Counted from the first letter of the stretch, positions 1 through 6,359 are shown. The stretch is 38,999 bases of DNA from Frankia sp. AgB1.9 (GCF_016786355.1 NZ_JADWYX010000070.1:7524-46522); one strand, 5' to 3'. Notes: generated by a model from the letters alone, not told the origin. A program made the numbers and translations.

Positions 1-363
1 GCCACCGCCAGGTTGTTCAGGCCGGTCGAGACCTCTGGGTGGTCGGGGCCGTAGACGGCCTCGGCGATGGCCAGCGCCCGCTCGAACAGCGGCAACGCCT
101 CACCCGCCCGGCCCAGGTCTTGCAGCGCCATCGCCAGGTTGTTCAGGCAGGTCGAGACGATGGAGTGGTCGGGGCCATAGACGGCCTCGGCGATAGCCAG
201 CGCCCGCTCGAACAGCGGCAACGCCTCGGACACCCGGCCCAGGTCTCGCAGCGCCACCGCCAGGTTGTTCAGGCGAGCCGAGACATCTGGGTGATCGGGA
301 CCGTCGACGGCCTCGGCGATGGCCAGCGCCCGCTCCAACAGCGGCAACGCCTCCGCAGGCTGC
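1..363 (-). repeat. 126-bp tandem repeat encoding 42-residue TPR units
   Basis: The 14-mer GCCAGGTTGTTCAG recurs at 7, 133 and 259, exactly 126 bases apart. The intervening DNA is nearly identical and encodes 42-residue TPR units (ALPLFERALAIAEAV-YGPDH-LNNLA). Near identity at the DNA level implies recent duplication or gene conversion. The array continues beyond the left edge. Confidence 0.9.
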
Positions 364-1859
364 GCATGCTCCCGAAGATAGACAGCGGTCCGGGCACACA
401 ACCACACGAGCGCACCCACCGCAGCGTCATCCCCGTCCCGCAGCACCTCGAAGAGGTCCTCGGCCTGGGCCACGACCGCGCGCACGTGGGGCAGCAGCGC
501 CCGCCAGCGCGGCCAACTCTGCGGAGCACGCCCGATATTCCCAGGCAGGTCCGCGCGCAACAGCCCCAGCAGCACCGCAACCCGCGCAGCCCGCTCCTGA
601 CGGCTCATCGGGCGCACCGTCGTCGCCGCGACCATCCGATGCACCTGGACAGCCCCGTCATCGCGGGTCGCGAGGCTGAAATCGACCAGCGCGCCCACCG
701 TCTCCGCGAACGCCAACCGATCCCCGACCACTGCACCCAACGGGCCGTCGCCCACCAGCTCCGACCGGCCCTCGAACAGATCGAGCGGCAACGGATCAGG
801 CGCACACAACGCCACCATCTCCAACAGCTCCACCGCCGCCGGCACACTCGCCGCCAGCCGGCTGGTCGACATCTCCCACAACGTCGCCACCGTCACCCCA
901 GCCCGCTCGGCCACCACCCCCCGCCCGATCACCTCCTCCAACCGATCCACCAGCAGCCCCGCCAGCCCCGTCAGCGACATCCCGGTCTGCTCACAGAACG
1001 ACACCGCCTGCTCCAACGCCAACGCCAAATCACCCAACAGCCCCGCCACCCGATCCGCCACCACCGCACCCGCCCCCGGCAACCGACCCAGCAGAAACGC
1101 CACCGACTCCGCCCGCGCCAACACCGGCACCGCCACCGTCACACCCAGCCCATTCCACCCACCACGCCGCGACGTCACCAACACCCGACCCCGCCGATCC
1201 ACCGGACGCAACGACGCCACCGCCGCCACATCCTCCGCGTTGTCCAACACCAGCAACCACGCCCGACCCCGCCGCCGCAACGCCGCGAACACCGCCGCCG
1301 GCTCCGCCCCCGCCGCCAACCCCAACGCCTCACCCAACTCCGCGAGATACCCCGCGATCAACTCCGGCTGCTCCGCCGACACCCACCACACCACGTCGAA
1401 CTCGTCCTGATGCCGCCACGCGAACTCCACCGCCAACGCCGTCTTACCCACCCCGCCCAAACCCGCCAACGCCACCAACGACACCACCGAACCAGCCGTC
1501 AACCGCCCCTCCAACTCCGCGAGCTGATCCTCACGGCCAATGAAATGCGCCAACCGCGCCGGCACGTTCCACACCACCGACTCCCCACCCACAGCCACCA
1601 CCGGCGCGAACAACCAATGCGCCGGAAACTCCTCCCGAGCCGCCGCCCACAACCGCGCCCGCCAATCGGCCACCTTCCCCTGAGCCAGAAGACGACCCAC
1701 CTCCCACCACCACGTCTGCGCCGACACCGAGCCACCCCACCCAGGCTGCGCCGACACCTCCACCCCCACCAACTCCACCAACCGACGCGCCGACCCCGAG
1801 TCCGCGAACATCTCCGCGAACGCCCGCACGTCCCCAGCCGACAAACCCTCGTCCACCAC
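1..1859 (-). CDS. STAND NTPase, NB-ARC plus TPR, C-terminus cut by window edge
   Basis: Read on the minus strand. The first ~85 residues (LSAGDVRAFAEMF..., then WWWEVGRLLAQG... and AREEFPAHWLF) look like a small helical effector-associated adaptor domain. Next come an NB-ARC/STAND ATPase (FIGREDQLAELEGRL; P-loop GLGGVGKTALA; Walker B-like WLLVLDNAED; TSRRGG), a winged-helix/ARC2 region, and tetratricopeptide repeats with the signature LPLFERALAIAEAV and LNNLAVAL. The frame stays open to base 1, so more TPRs are expected outside the window. An in-frame TGA lies at about 1933, so only GTG codons can start the protein. I chose GTG 1859, preceded by a G-rich stretch; GTG 1895 and 1856 are alternatives. 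STAND proteins are ligand-triggered switches that oligomerise and recruit an effector through the N-terminal domain. Defence or signalling is the family expectation; the ligand and the effector are not visible. The TPR/NB-ARC call is firm, the adaptor-domain call is moderate. Confidence 0.85.
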   Translation of the reverse strand, partial: MVDEGLSAGDVRAFAEMFADSGSARRLVELVGVEVSAQPGWGGSVSAQTWWWEVGRLLAQGKVADWRARLWAAAREEFPAHWLFAPVVAVGGESVVWNVPARLAHFIGREDQLAELEGRLTAGSVVSLVALAGLGGVGKTALAVEFAWRHQDEFDVVWWVSAEQPELIAGYLAELGEALGLAAGAEPAAVFAALRRRGRAWLLVLDNAEDVAAVASLRPVDRRGRVLVTSRRGGWNGLGVTVAVPVLARAESVAFLLGRLPGAGAVVADRVAGLLGDLALALEQAVSFCEQTGMSLTGLAGLLVDRLEEVIGRGVVAERAGVTVATLWEMSTSRLAASVPAAVELLEMVALCAPDPLPLDLFEGRSELVGDGPLGAVVGDRLAFAETVGALVDFSLATRDDGAVQVHRMVAATTVRPMSRQERAARVAVLLGLLRADLPGNIGRAPQSWPRWRALLPHVRAVVAQAEDLFEVLRDGDDAAVGALVWLCARTAVYLREHAQPAEALPLLERALAIAEAVDGPDHPDVSARLNNLAVALRDLGRVSEALPLFERALAIAEAVYGPDHSIVSTCLNNLAMALQDLGRAGEALPLFERALAIAEAVYGPDHPEVSTGLNNLAV

Positions 1860-1913
1860 CAGCCACCCCCCGACGGCCCAACCGCACCAGAACACCAGAG
1901 AAGATCGTCGCCA

Positions 1914-1919
1914 ATTATC
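1914..1919 (-). promoter_or_regulatory. Candidate -10 box for the STAND gene
   Basis: On the minus strand GATAAT lies in a locally A/T-rich patch 19 to 55 bases before the candidate GTG starts. No good -35 is visible. If it is real, transcription begins near 1907, which argues against an N-terminal extension of the STAND protein. Confidence 0.3.
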
Positions 1920-1921
1920 TG

Positions 1922-1950
1922 TACGGTTTCAAGGGCGGCCTTCGGCCGCC
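1922..1950 (+). repeat. Hairpin repeat, copy 1 (ACGGTTTCAAGGGCGG...)
   Basis: ACGGTTTCAAGGGCGG is followed by a perfect stem GGCGGCC-TTC-GGCCGCC. A close relative lies in the same orientation at 2302, with compensating changes in the stem. Confidence 0.65.
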
Positions 1951-1978
1951 GCGCCGTGCCGCCGCACACGCCACGCAC

Positions 1979-2020
1979 GGGCGGGGCCCCGTCATCCCGC
2001 CACGCCACGGGGGCCCCGCC
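1979..2020. repeat. Inverted repeat (GGCGGGGCCCCGT / ACGGGGGCCCCGCC)
   Basis: The arms are 13-14 bp, differ by a single bulged base, and are separated by ~14 bases. It lies between the two copies of the TCAAGGGCGG repeat. It could be a strong hairpin in RNA or a remnant of a palindromic element. Confidence 0.6.
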
Positions 2021-2301
2021 TCGCTTCGCTCGGCACCCCCGGACGTGTCGGGCTGCCACCCCGCCCGCGCGTGTCGGAGACGTCGGCCCGTCGCTGATGA
2101 CCGGGAAGGCCATCGCGGATTCCGCCAGTACACCCGCGATCCGATCCGCCGGACGCCCACGCGAGACCGCCGGTAGCAGCCTGCACCAGGCGCGACCAGA
2201 GGGCCGACGTCGCACGGCGCGAATGGCCCTGCGCAGCGTCGCACGGCGGGTATCTGTGGGTTGCCCATTCCCCGGCTGTGCCGATTGTCTAACGGCCTGG
2301 C

Positions 2302-2365
2302 GACGGTATCAAGGGCGGGCTACGCCCGTCGCTACGCGATCACCCTTCGGGCGACCCTTGACACC
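2302..2365 (+). repeat. Palindromic repeat, copy 2 (ACGGTATCAAGGGCGGG...)
   Basis: The outer arms GGTATCAAGGG (2305-2315) and CCCTTGACACC (2355-2365) pair with one mismatch. Inside lies the hairpin GGCGGGC-TAC-GCCCGTC. Its 5' part repeats the motif at 1922. The cruciform or three-way-junction shape suggests a REP/MITE-like element. Confidence 0.65.
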
Positions 2366-2564
2366 GCCACCATGCCGCTAAGTGCGGCACCTATGGGGGA
2401 TGGGGGAGGCTGAATGGGAGGGCCGAAGACAGCCGCTCCAAGCCGTCTACCTGGACGGCAACAGAACGAGCCGGACGCTATCAGCGCGTGAAGAAAGAAA
2501 CGCCACGCGGCCAAGAAGCCCCACGCCGCACGGCGCGGAAATACCCGCCAGGGAAAGCAAGGAA

Positions 2565-2580
2565 TGTTTCACGTGAAGCC
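2565..2580. promoter_or_regulatory. parS-like palindrome
   Basis: TGTTTCACGTGAAGCC matches the bacterial parS consensus TGTTTCACGTGAAACA at 13 of 16 positions. The mismatches are confined to the last three bases and the inner TTCACGTGAA is a perfect palindrome. ParB-family proteins bind this consensus. Whether this copy is bound is not known; it could also be an operator for the operon beginning at 2784. Confidence 0.45.
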
Positions 2581-2636
2581 AGGAAAGCGAATCCGTGCCA
2601 CCTCCAGCCGGCCGGTAAATGTTCGCTATTTGGCCG

Positions 2637-2684
2637 GACGAATTCGTCGAATCGGCTGCACAGTGCAAGCCGACCGGGTATTAT
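2637..2684 (+). promoter_or_regulatory. Promoter with dyad operators upstream of the 2784-3640 operon
   Basis: A perfect 12-bp palindrome GACGAATTCGTC (2637-2648) is followed by the dyad CGGCTGCACAGTGCAAGCCG (2653-2672) and then TATTAT (2679-2684), a good -10 hexamer. No good -35 is seen; the dyad sits where one would be. That arrangement is typical of an activator- or repressor-controlled promoter. Transcription would start near 2691, leaving a ~90-base leader. Confidence 0.5.
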
Positions 2685-2715
2685 GAGAGACGAAAGATAA
2701 ATCAATAAGGCGGCC

Positions 2716-2743
2716 CGGGATGGTGTTACCAGCACCAATCCCG
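2716..2743 (+). promoter_or_regulatory. Leader hairpin before the resolvase-like gene
   Basis: CGGGATGGTG pairs with CACCAATCCCG: 10 base pairs with one bulged A and a loop of about 7 bases. It lies in the predicted 5' leader, 40 bases before the start codon. It could be an RNA structure or a further protein-binding dyad. Confidence 0.45.
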
Positions 2744-2783
2744 AGCCTAAATCCCAAACCTGCGCGAACAGGAGTGGAATCTG

Positions 2784-3191
2784 ATGTCGAGTATGTCAGA
2801 TGGGGTACGGGCCGTGTGCTTCGCCCGTCGCGGAGTCGGAGCCGCTTCGCTGGCCGACCAGCGGCAGGCGTTCGAGACCGAGTGCGCCCGCCGTGGCTGG
2901 ATCGCGGGAACCGTGGTCTGCCAGCTCGGACGCGGCGGAGGCGACGGCCGCACGTGGGCAGCGGTCCGCCGGCTGGTCCGGACCCGCCGGGCGGACGTCG
3001 TCGTGGTCGACACGTTGGAGACGATCGGCGCGACCGAGCGCGAGATCGCCCAGGAGTTGGTGTTGCTGCGGCACGCCGGCGTCCGCCTGCTGATCGCCGA
3101 GTTCGGGTGGGACACCGCCGACGCCACGTCGTTCGGCCCGCTGGTCGCCGAGTTCGGCGCGAGCGTCTCCCTGACGGCGGTGGCCGCATGA
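2784..3191 (+). CDS. Degenerate serine-recombinase (resolvase N-domain) protein
   Basis: This 135-residue protein has the pattern of the serine-recombinase catalytic domain: an N-terminal strand (RAVCFARR), SLADQRQAFETECARRGW, WAAVRRLVRTRRADVVVVDTLETIG, then HAGVRLLIAE. The family motif Y-A-R-V-S reads F-A-R-R-G here, so the nucleophilic serine is replaced. The D-R-L-G-R motif reads D-T-L-E-T-I-G, losing both arginines. The protein ends after the N-domain, with no HTH or zinc-ribbon DNA-binding part. Strand transfer is therefore unlikely. AGGAG at 2770 lies 9 bases before ATG 2784, which supports this start over ATG 2796. The stop overlaps the next start (ATGA), so the two products are probably made together. 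A structural or regulatory role is inferred. Confidence 0.75.
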   Translation: MSSMSDGVRAVCFARRGVGAASLADQRQAFETECARRGWIAGTVVCQLGRGGGDGRTWAAVRRLVRTRRADVVVVDTLETIGATEREIAQELVLLRHAGVRLLIAEFGWDTADATSFGPLVAEFGASVSLTAVAA

Positions 3192-3640
3192 GTAGCTGGC
3201 CGCTGGTCCGCGTCGTCGTCCTTCCCGACAACGGCTACGGCCTGGAGATCCTCATCGGAGCCACCCCCGCCGAGATCGCCACCGTCGCGGCGGGACTACC
3301 CCCGGCAGCGTTCGTGGGGCACACGTCGCTGGACGGCGGGACCACGCTGCTGTTCCGGCGGTTCCCGCGCGGCGTGCCCGACCCGTCCGCACCCGACACC
3401 GCCCACCAGGCCGACCCGGACGGGCCGACCCTGGCCGAGGGCTGGATACCCGACGTCGCCGGCATGCCCGACCGGGGTCTGACCCCGTACCAGGTCGCGG
3501 TAGGAACACTCATGACCGCCACCAACGACCCAGCCATCGGCGCCCGCCTCTTCGGACTCATCCAACGCGAAGACCCCAACGCCGTCATCGCACTCGCCGA
3601 CGTCGTCCGCCCCCCGGGCTGCCACTGCCCACCCCACTAA
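3188..3640 (+). CDS. Unrecognised 150-residue protein coupled to resolvase-like gene
   Basis: I do not recognise this family. The protein starts at the ATGA overlap with the preceding gene. Its N-terminal half alternates short strands and a helix (LVRVVVLPDNGYGLEILIGATPAEIATVAAGL). The middle is rich in proline and aspartate, followed by a helical C-terminal part (YQVAVGTLMTATNDPAIGARLFGLIQREDP). It ends in GCHCPPH, a Cys-His tail that could bind a metal. There is no signal peptide or membrane segment. The frame is open further upstream, but overlap with the preceding gene and translational coupling favour ATG 3188. Partnership with the resolvase-like protein is inferred from overlap only. 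Confidence 0.7.
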   Translation: MSSWPLVRVVVLPDNGYGLEILIGATPAEIATVAAGLPPAAFVGHTSLDGGTTLLFRRFPRGVPDPSAPDTAHQADPDGPTLAEGWIPDVAGMPDRGLTPYQVAVGTLMTATNDPAIGARLFGLIQREDPNAVIALADVVRPPGCHCPPH

Positions 3641-3715
3641 ACCAATCATCACACCAAGTCACTTGTCCTACATGAAAGGTGCGCAGGAATAAAAGGTGCA
3701 AATTGGGGCATGGGT

Positions 3716-3802
3716 CGCCAGTTTCCCTGCGCAACGAGCGATCAGCGGGTTCGGGGGCCTGGGTGGTCGCCGATGATCGCCGGTTGGGTGGGGAAACTGG
3801 CG
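3716..3802. repeat. 87-bp imperfect palindrome (CGCCAGTTTCCC ... GGGAAACTGGCG)
   Basis: The terminal 12-bp arms are perfect inverted repeats. Similarity continues inwards: CAAC, GCGATCA and CGG occur in both arms at matching distances. It occupies the convergent gap between the gene ending at 3640 and the oxidoreductase ending at 3836. It may act as a bidirectional terminator or be a MITE/REP-like element. It differs in sequence from the pair near 29.6 and 30.3 kb. Confidence 0.65.
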
Positions 3803-3835
3803 TTGCCGGGAGCGGCGCCGGCCTTGCGCTCGGTT

Positions 3836-4291
3836 CTATTCCGGGCTGGACGCGGTTTCCGGGCTGGACGCGGTCTCCGGCTCGGGGGCGGGTGCAGGGG
3901 CGGCGAGGGTGATGACGATGCCCGTGTCGCCGTAGGGGAATGGGCCCTTGCCCAGGTGGCCGACCGTGTTGAAGAACTTCGTGATATGCACCATTACGCC
4001 GTATTTCGACCGAACCTTGGTCTGGATCGCGTCGAACTCCGGGCCGGCCTGGGCCAGCTGGGCGGTTCCGTCGACCGGAGTCGTGTCGGCCTTGACGCGG
4101 CCGCGGTTGTCCGAGGGCTGAACGGTCACCCGGGGGTTGTTCTGGAGCCGCTTGTACTTGCCGGAGGCGGACGACGTCCAGAAACCGACCCGACCGTCGT
4201 CGAGTGACACGATCCAGGTCGGCGTGGAAACGCCGGAACCGTTTTTGCGGAAAGTCGTGACCGCTACGTACTTCTCGTCGCTGATCGTCAT
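3836..4291 (-). CDS. PPOX-class F420-dependent oxidoreductase
   Basis: This 151-residue protein has the split-barrel flavin/F420-binding fold: MTISDEKYVAVTTFRKNGSGVSTPTWIV, GRVGFWTSSASGKYKRLQNNPRVTVQPSDNRG, then DGTAQLA and a C-terminal helix (FDAIQTKVRSKYGVMVHITKFF). This is the usual length and order for small actinobacterial PPOX proteins that use F420H2 to reduce unsaturated substrates; the substrate cannot be predicted. The start is ATG 4291, the first codon giving the normal N-terminus, although the frame is open far upstream. TAGACT 8 bases before it suggests a leaderless or very short-leader transcript. The last residues duplicate ETASSP through an 18-bp DNA repeat, giving a low-complexity tail. 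The gene diverges from the ABC exporter operon. Confidence 0.85.
   Translation of the reverse strand: MTISDEKYVAVTTFRKNGSGVSTPTWIVSLDDGRVGFWTSSASGKYKRLQNNPRVTVQPSDNRGRVKADTTPVDGTAQLAQAGPEFDAIQTKVRSKYGVMVHITKFFNTVGHLGKGPFPYGDTGIVITLAAPAPAPEPETASSPETASSPE
3841..3876 (-). repeat. 18-bp tandem duplication in the oxidoreductase C-terminus
   Basis: CCGGGCTGGACGCGGTTT is followed directly by the same 18-mer with one change. On the minus strand it encodes ETASSP twice, just before the stop. This is a likely slippage product. Confidence 0.8.
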
Positions 4292-4299
4292 GGCGCCGA

Positions 4300-4305
4300 A
4301 GTCTA
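4300..4305 (-). promoter_or_regulatory. Candidate -10 box (TAGACT) for the oxidoreductase
   Basis: TAGACT ends 8 bases before ATG 4291 on the minus strand, a distance that would place the transcription start at or next to the start codon. No clear -35 is seen. Confidence 0.35.
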
Positions 4306-4355
4306 GGACCCCGGCCAGCGGGGGCGGCCGCGGCCGCGCGAAGGCGCGCAGGTGC

Positions 4356-4413
4356 CCGTGAAACCACCCTGAGGCCACCGTGAAACCGGTGGGTCCCAGA
4401 GTTGTTCCCAGAG
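4356..4413 (+). promoter_or_regulatory. Candidate operator region before the ABC exporter
   Basis: CCGTGAAACC occurs at 4356 and 4378, 22 bp apart (two helical turns). The second copy lies within the dyad CCACCGTGAAACCGGTGG (4375-4392). CCCAGAG is then repeated at 4395 and 4407. This lies 40-95 bases before the exporter start. Clustered direct and inverted repeats of this kind fit a regulator-binding site, and SARP-type regulators typically bind direct repeats. The regulator is not identified. Confidence 0.45.
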
Positions 4414-4450
4414 GCCGGCCACACGGGAGCGGTCCGGAAGGAGCACCTCC

Positions 4451-5458
4451 ATGACAGCCGCCGTCCACGCACGTGGCCTGGTGAAGACGTTCGGTGACCT
4501 GCGGGCCGTCGACAACATCGACCTCGACATCGGGGAAGGCGAGATCTTCGGCGTTCTGGGCCCCAACGGGGCCGGCAAGACCACGATGCTGAAAATGCTG
4601 GCGACGCTGCTGACGATCGACGAGGGTGAGGCGTCGGTCTTCGGCGTCGACGTCCGCCGCGAGCCGCACCGGATACGTCAGCTGATCGGCGTCACCGGCC
4701 AGTACGCCTCCGTCGACGAGAACCTCACCGCCACCGAGAACCTGTGGATGTTCGGGCGCCTGCAGGGCCTCGGCTCGCGTCAGTCGCGGGAGATGGCCGC
4801 CCAGCTGCTCGAGCAGTTCGACCTCACGGACGCGGCGAGCAAGCGAATCTCGCAGTTCTCCGGCGGCATGCGCCGCCGGCTCGACCTGGCGGCGAGCCTG
4901 ATCACCCGCCCGCCGCTGATCTTCCTCGACGAGCCGACCACCGGCCTCGACCCCCGGACCCGCGGGCAGATGTGGGACACCATTCGCGGCTTGGTCGCCA
5001 GCGGGTGCACGGTCCTGCTCACCACCCAGTACCTCGACGAGGCCGACCAGCTCGCCGGCCGGATCGCGGTGATCGACCGCGGCCGCAAGGTGGCCGAGGG
5101 CACCCCCGACGAGCTGAAGACCTCGGTGGGCAACCTGACGCTGCGGCTGCGGCTGGCCTCGGGCGCGGACACCTCCCTGGCCACCGACGTGGTGCGCCGC
5201 CAGCTCGGCGAGGAGCCGGTCGTCACGCCCGAGGCCGGGCAGCTCAACGTCGCGCTGGAGACGTCCGACCGGGTGGCCGACGTGCTGATCGGGCTGCGCC
5301 AGGCCGGCGTCGAGATCGCCTCGGTGGGCGTCGACAAGCCGACGCTCGACGAGGTCTTCCTCGCCCTCACCGGCCACGACGCCGGCGAGGGCGAGCAGCC
5401 GGACACGACCGTGCCCGGCCAGGCGCAGGAGAAGACGCCACAGGAGGTGGCCCGATGA
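4451..5458 (+). CDS. ABC exporter ATPase, DrrA/daunorubicin-resistance family
   Basis: This 335-residue cytoplasmic ATPase has Walker A GPNGAGKTT (residues 37-45), Q-loop region GVTGQYASVDENLTATENL, signature FSGGM (136-140), Walker B LIFLDEP (156-162) and a C-terminal extension (VGVDKPTLDEVFLALTGHD) typical of DrrA-type drug or lipid exporters. The ribosome site GGAAGGAG precedes ATG 4451. The stop overlaps the start of the permease (ATGA). DrrAB systems usually export hydrophobic metabolites or drugs and confer resistance; the substrate here is unknown. No biosynthetic genes for a natural product lie nearby, so self-resistance to a local product is not supported by this window. Confidence 0.93.
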   Translation: MTAAVHARGLVKTFGDLRAVDNIDLDIGEGEIFGVLGPNGAGKTTMLKMLATLLTIDEGEASVFGVDVRREPHRIRQLIGVTGQYASVDENLTATENLWMFGRLQGLGSRQSREMAAQLLEQFDLTDAASKRISQFSGGMRRRLDLAASLITRPPLIFLDEPTTGLDPRTRGQMWDTIRGLVASGCTVLLTTQYLDEADQLAGRIAVIDRGRKVAEGTPDELKTSVGNLTLRLRLASGADTSLATDVVRRQLGEEPVVTPEAGQLNVALETSDRVADVLIGLRQAGVEIASVGVDKPTLDEVFLALTGHDAGEGEQPDTTVPGQAQEKTPQEVAR

Positions 5459-6297
5459 CCACGATCACTGTCGAGCCTCGGACCACGATCACCATCGACC
5501 CCCGGGAAGCGGTCGCCCGCTCCCATCCCCGAGCCACCCCGGTCGACACGCTGCGCCAGACCCTGGTGATGGCCTGGCGGGCCACCAAGAAGATGCGCCG
5601 CAACCCGGAGCAGTTCTTCGACGTGACCCTGCAGCCGATCCTGTTCACGGTGATGTTCGCCTACGTCTTCGGCGGGGCGATCTCCGGGAACGTGAAGAGC
5701 TACCTGCCGCTGATGATCCCCGGCATCCTCGCCCAGACCGTGCTGACCTGCTGCATGGCCACCGGCGTCCAGCTGCGCGAGGACATGGACAAGGGGGTCT
5801 TCGACCGGTTCAAATCGCTGCCGATGGCCCGGATCGCGCCGCTGGCCGGGCCGATGGTCGCGGACCTGATCCGGTACGCGATCGCGTCGACGCTCACCTT
5901 CACGATGGGCATCGCCATCGGCTACCGCCCCGGCGGTGGCGTGCTCGGGGTGGCCGGCGCGATCCTGCTGGCGATCTTCACCGGCTGGTCGCTGGCCTGG
6001 GTCTTCACCTTCTTCGGCACCATCGCCCGCAGCGCGCAGAGCGTCCAGGGCATGTCGATGATGATCCTGTTCCCGCTGACCTTCCTGTCGAACGCGTTCG
6101 TGCCGGTCGACACGCTGCCGGGTCCGCTGAAGGCGTTCGTCAAGGTCAACCCGGTCTCGCACCTGGTCTCGGCCGACCGGGACCTGGCCAACCACGCGCA
6201 CGTGTCCGCCCAGGTGGGCTGGACGCTGGTGGCCTGCCTGGTCGTGATCGCGATCTTCGCCCCGCTGTCGGTGCGCAGCTACAAGCGTCACCTCTGA
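5455..6297 (+). CDS. ABC-2 type permease, DrrB family
   Basis: This 280-residue membrane protein partners the ATPase ending at 5458, which it overlaps by four bases. After a ~45-residue cytoplasmic N-terminus come about six hydrophobic segments: FFDVTLQPILFTVMFAYVFGG, LMIPGILAQTVLTCCMATG, IRYAIASTLTFTMGIAIGY, AGAILLAIFTGWSLAWVFTF, MSMMILFPLTFLSNAFVP and TLVACLVVIAIFAPLSV. The short motif NAFVPVDTLPGPLKAFVKVNPVSH matches ABC-2 permeases (NPVS before the last segment). It forms the membrane channel of the exporter. The frame is open upstream, but the coupled ATG 5455 gives the normal length. Confidence 0.92.
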   Translation: MTTITVEPRTTITIDPREAVARSHPRATPVDTLRQTLVMAWRATKKMRRNPEQFFDVTLQPILFTVMFAYVFGGAISGNVKSYLPLMIPGILAQTVLTCCMATGVQLREDMDKGVFDRFKSLPMARIAPLAGPMVADLIRYAIASTLTFTMGIAIGYRPGGGVLGVAGAILLAIFTGWSLAWVFTFFGTIARSAQSVQGMSMMILFPLTFLSNAFVPVDTLPGPLKAFVKVNPVSHLVSADRDLANHAHVSAQVGWTLVACLVVIAIFAPLSVRSYKRHL

Positions 6298-6318
6298 GCC
6301 TTGCGAGCGCTGGCCGCT

Positions 6319-6359
6319 GAGGTCGCTCCGTGTCCGGCAGCCGGGCACGGAGCGACCTC
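6319..6359. terminator. Bidirectional terminator hairpin
   Basis: GAGGTCGCTCCGTG (6319-6332) and CACGGAGCGACCTC (6346-6359) are perfect 14-bp arms. The stem extends through a T-G pair and CCGG/CCGG to about 19 bp with a CAG loop. It sits between the convergent exporter permease (ends 6297) and regulator gene (ends 6388). There is no T-run, as is usual for actinobacterial hairpin terminators. Confidence 0.85.

Larger units (their letters stand above)
1860..2783. other. Long intergenic region with repeats and regulatory palindromes
   Basis: No convincing coding frame is seen in these ~920 bases; the open frames have low-complexity translations. The left half (1920-2370) contains several strong hairpins and a repeated motif, listed separately. 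The right half (about 2480-2783) is noticeably richer in A and T than the surroundings. It carries a parS-like palindrome, further dyads and a plausible -10 box ahead of the gene at 2784. Confidence 0.6.

Noticed and set aside
39..2381. 780-residue open frame on the plus strand with Arg/His/Pro-rich translation
   Set aside because: It is the antisense of the STAND gene. The composition is low-complexity and the opposite strand carries clear NB-ARC and TPR motifs.
2382..2700. Small open frames in the region before the resolvase-like gene
   Set aside because: No ribosome site, no recognisable domain and conflicting overlaps with palindromes.
2784..3191. Active site-specific recombinase or invertase
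   Set aside because: The catalytic serine and DRLGR arginines are missing and no flanking inverted recombination sites pair around a segment.
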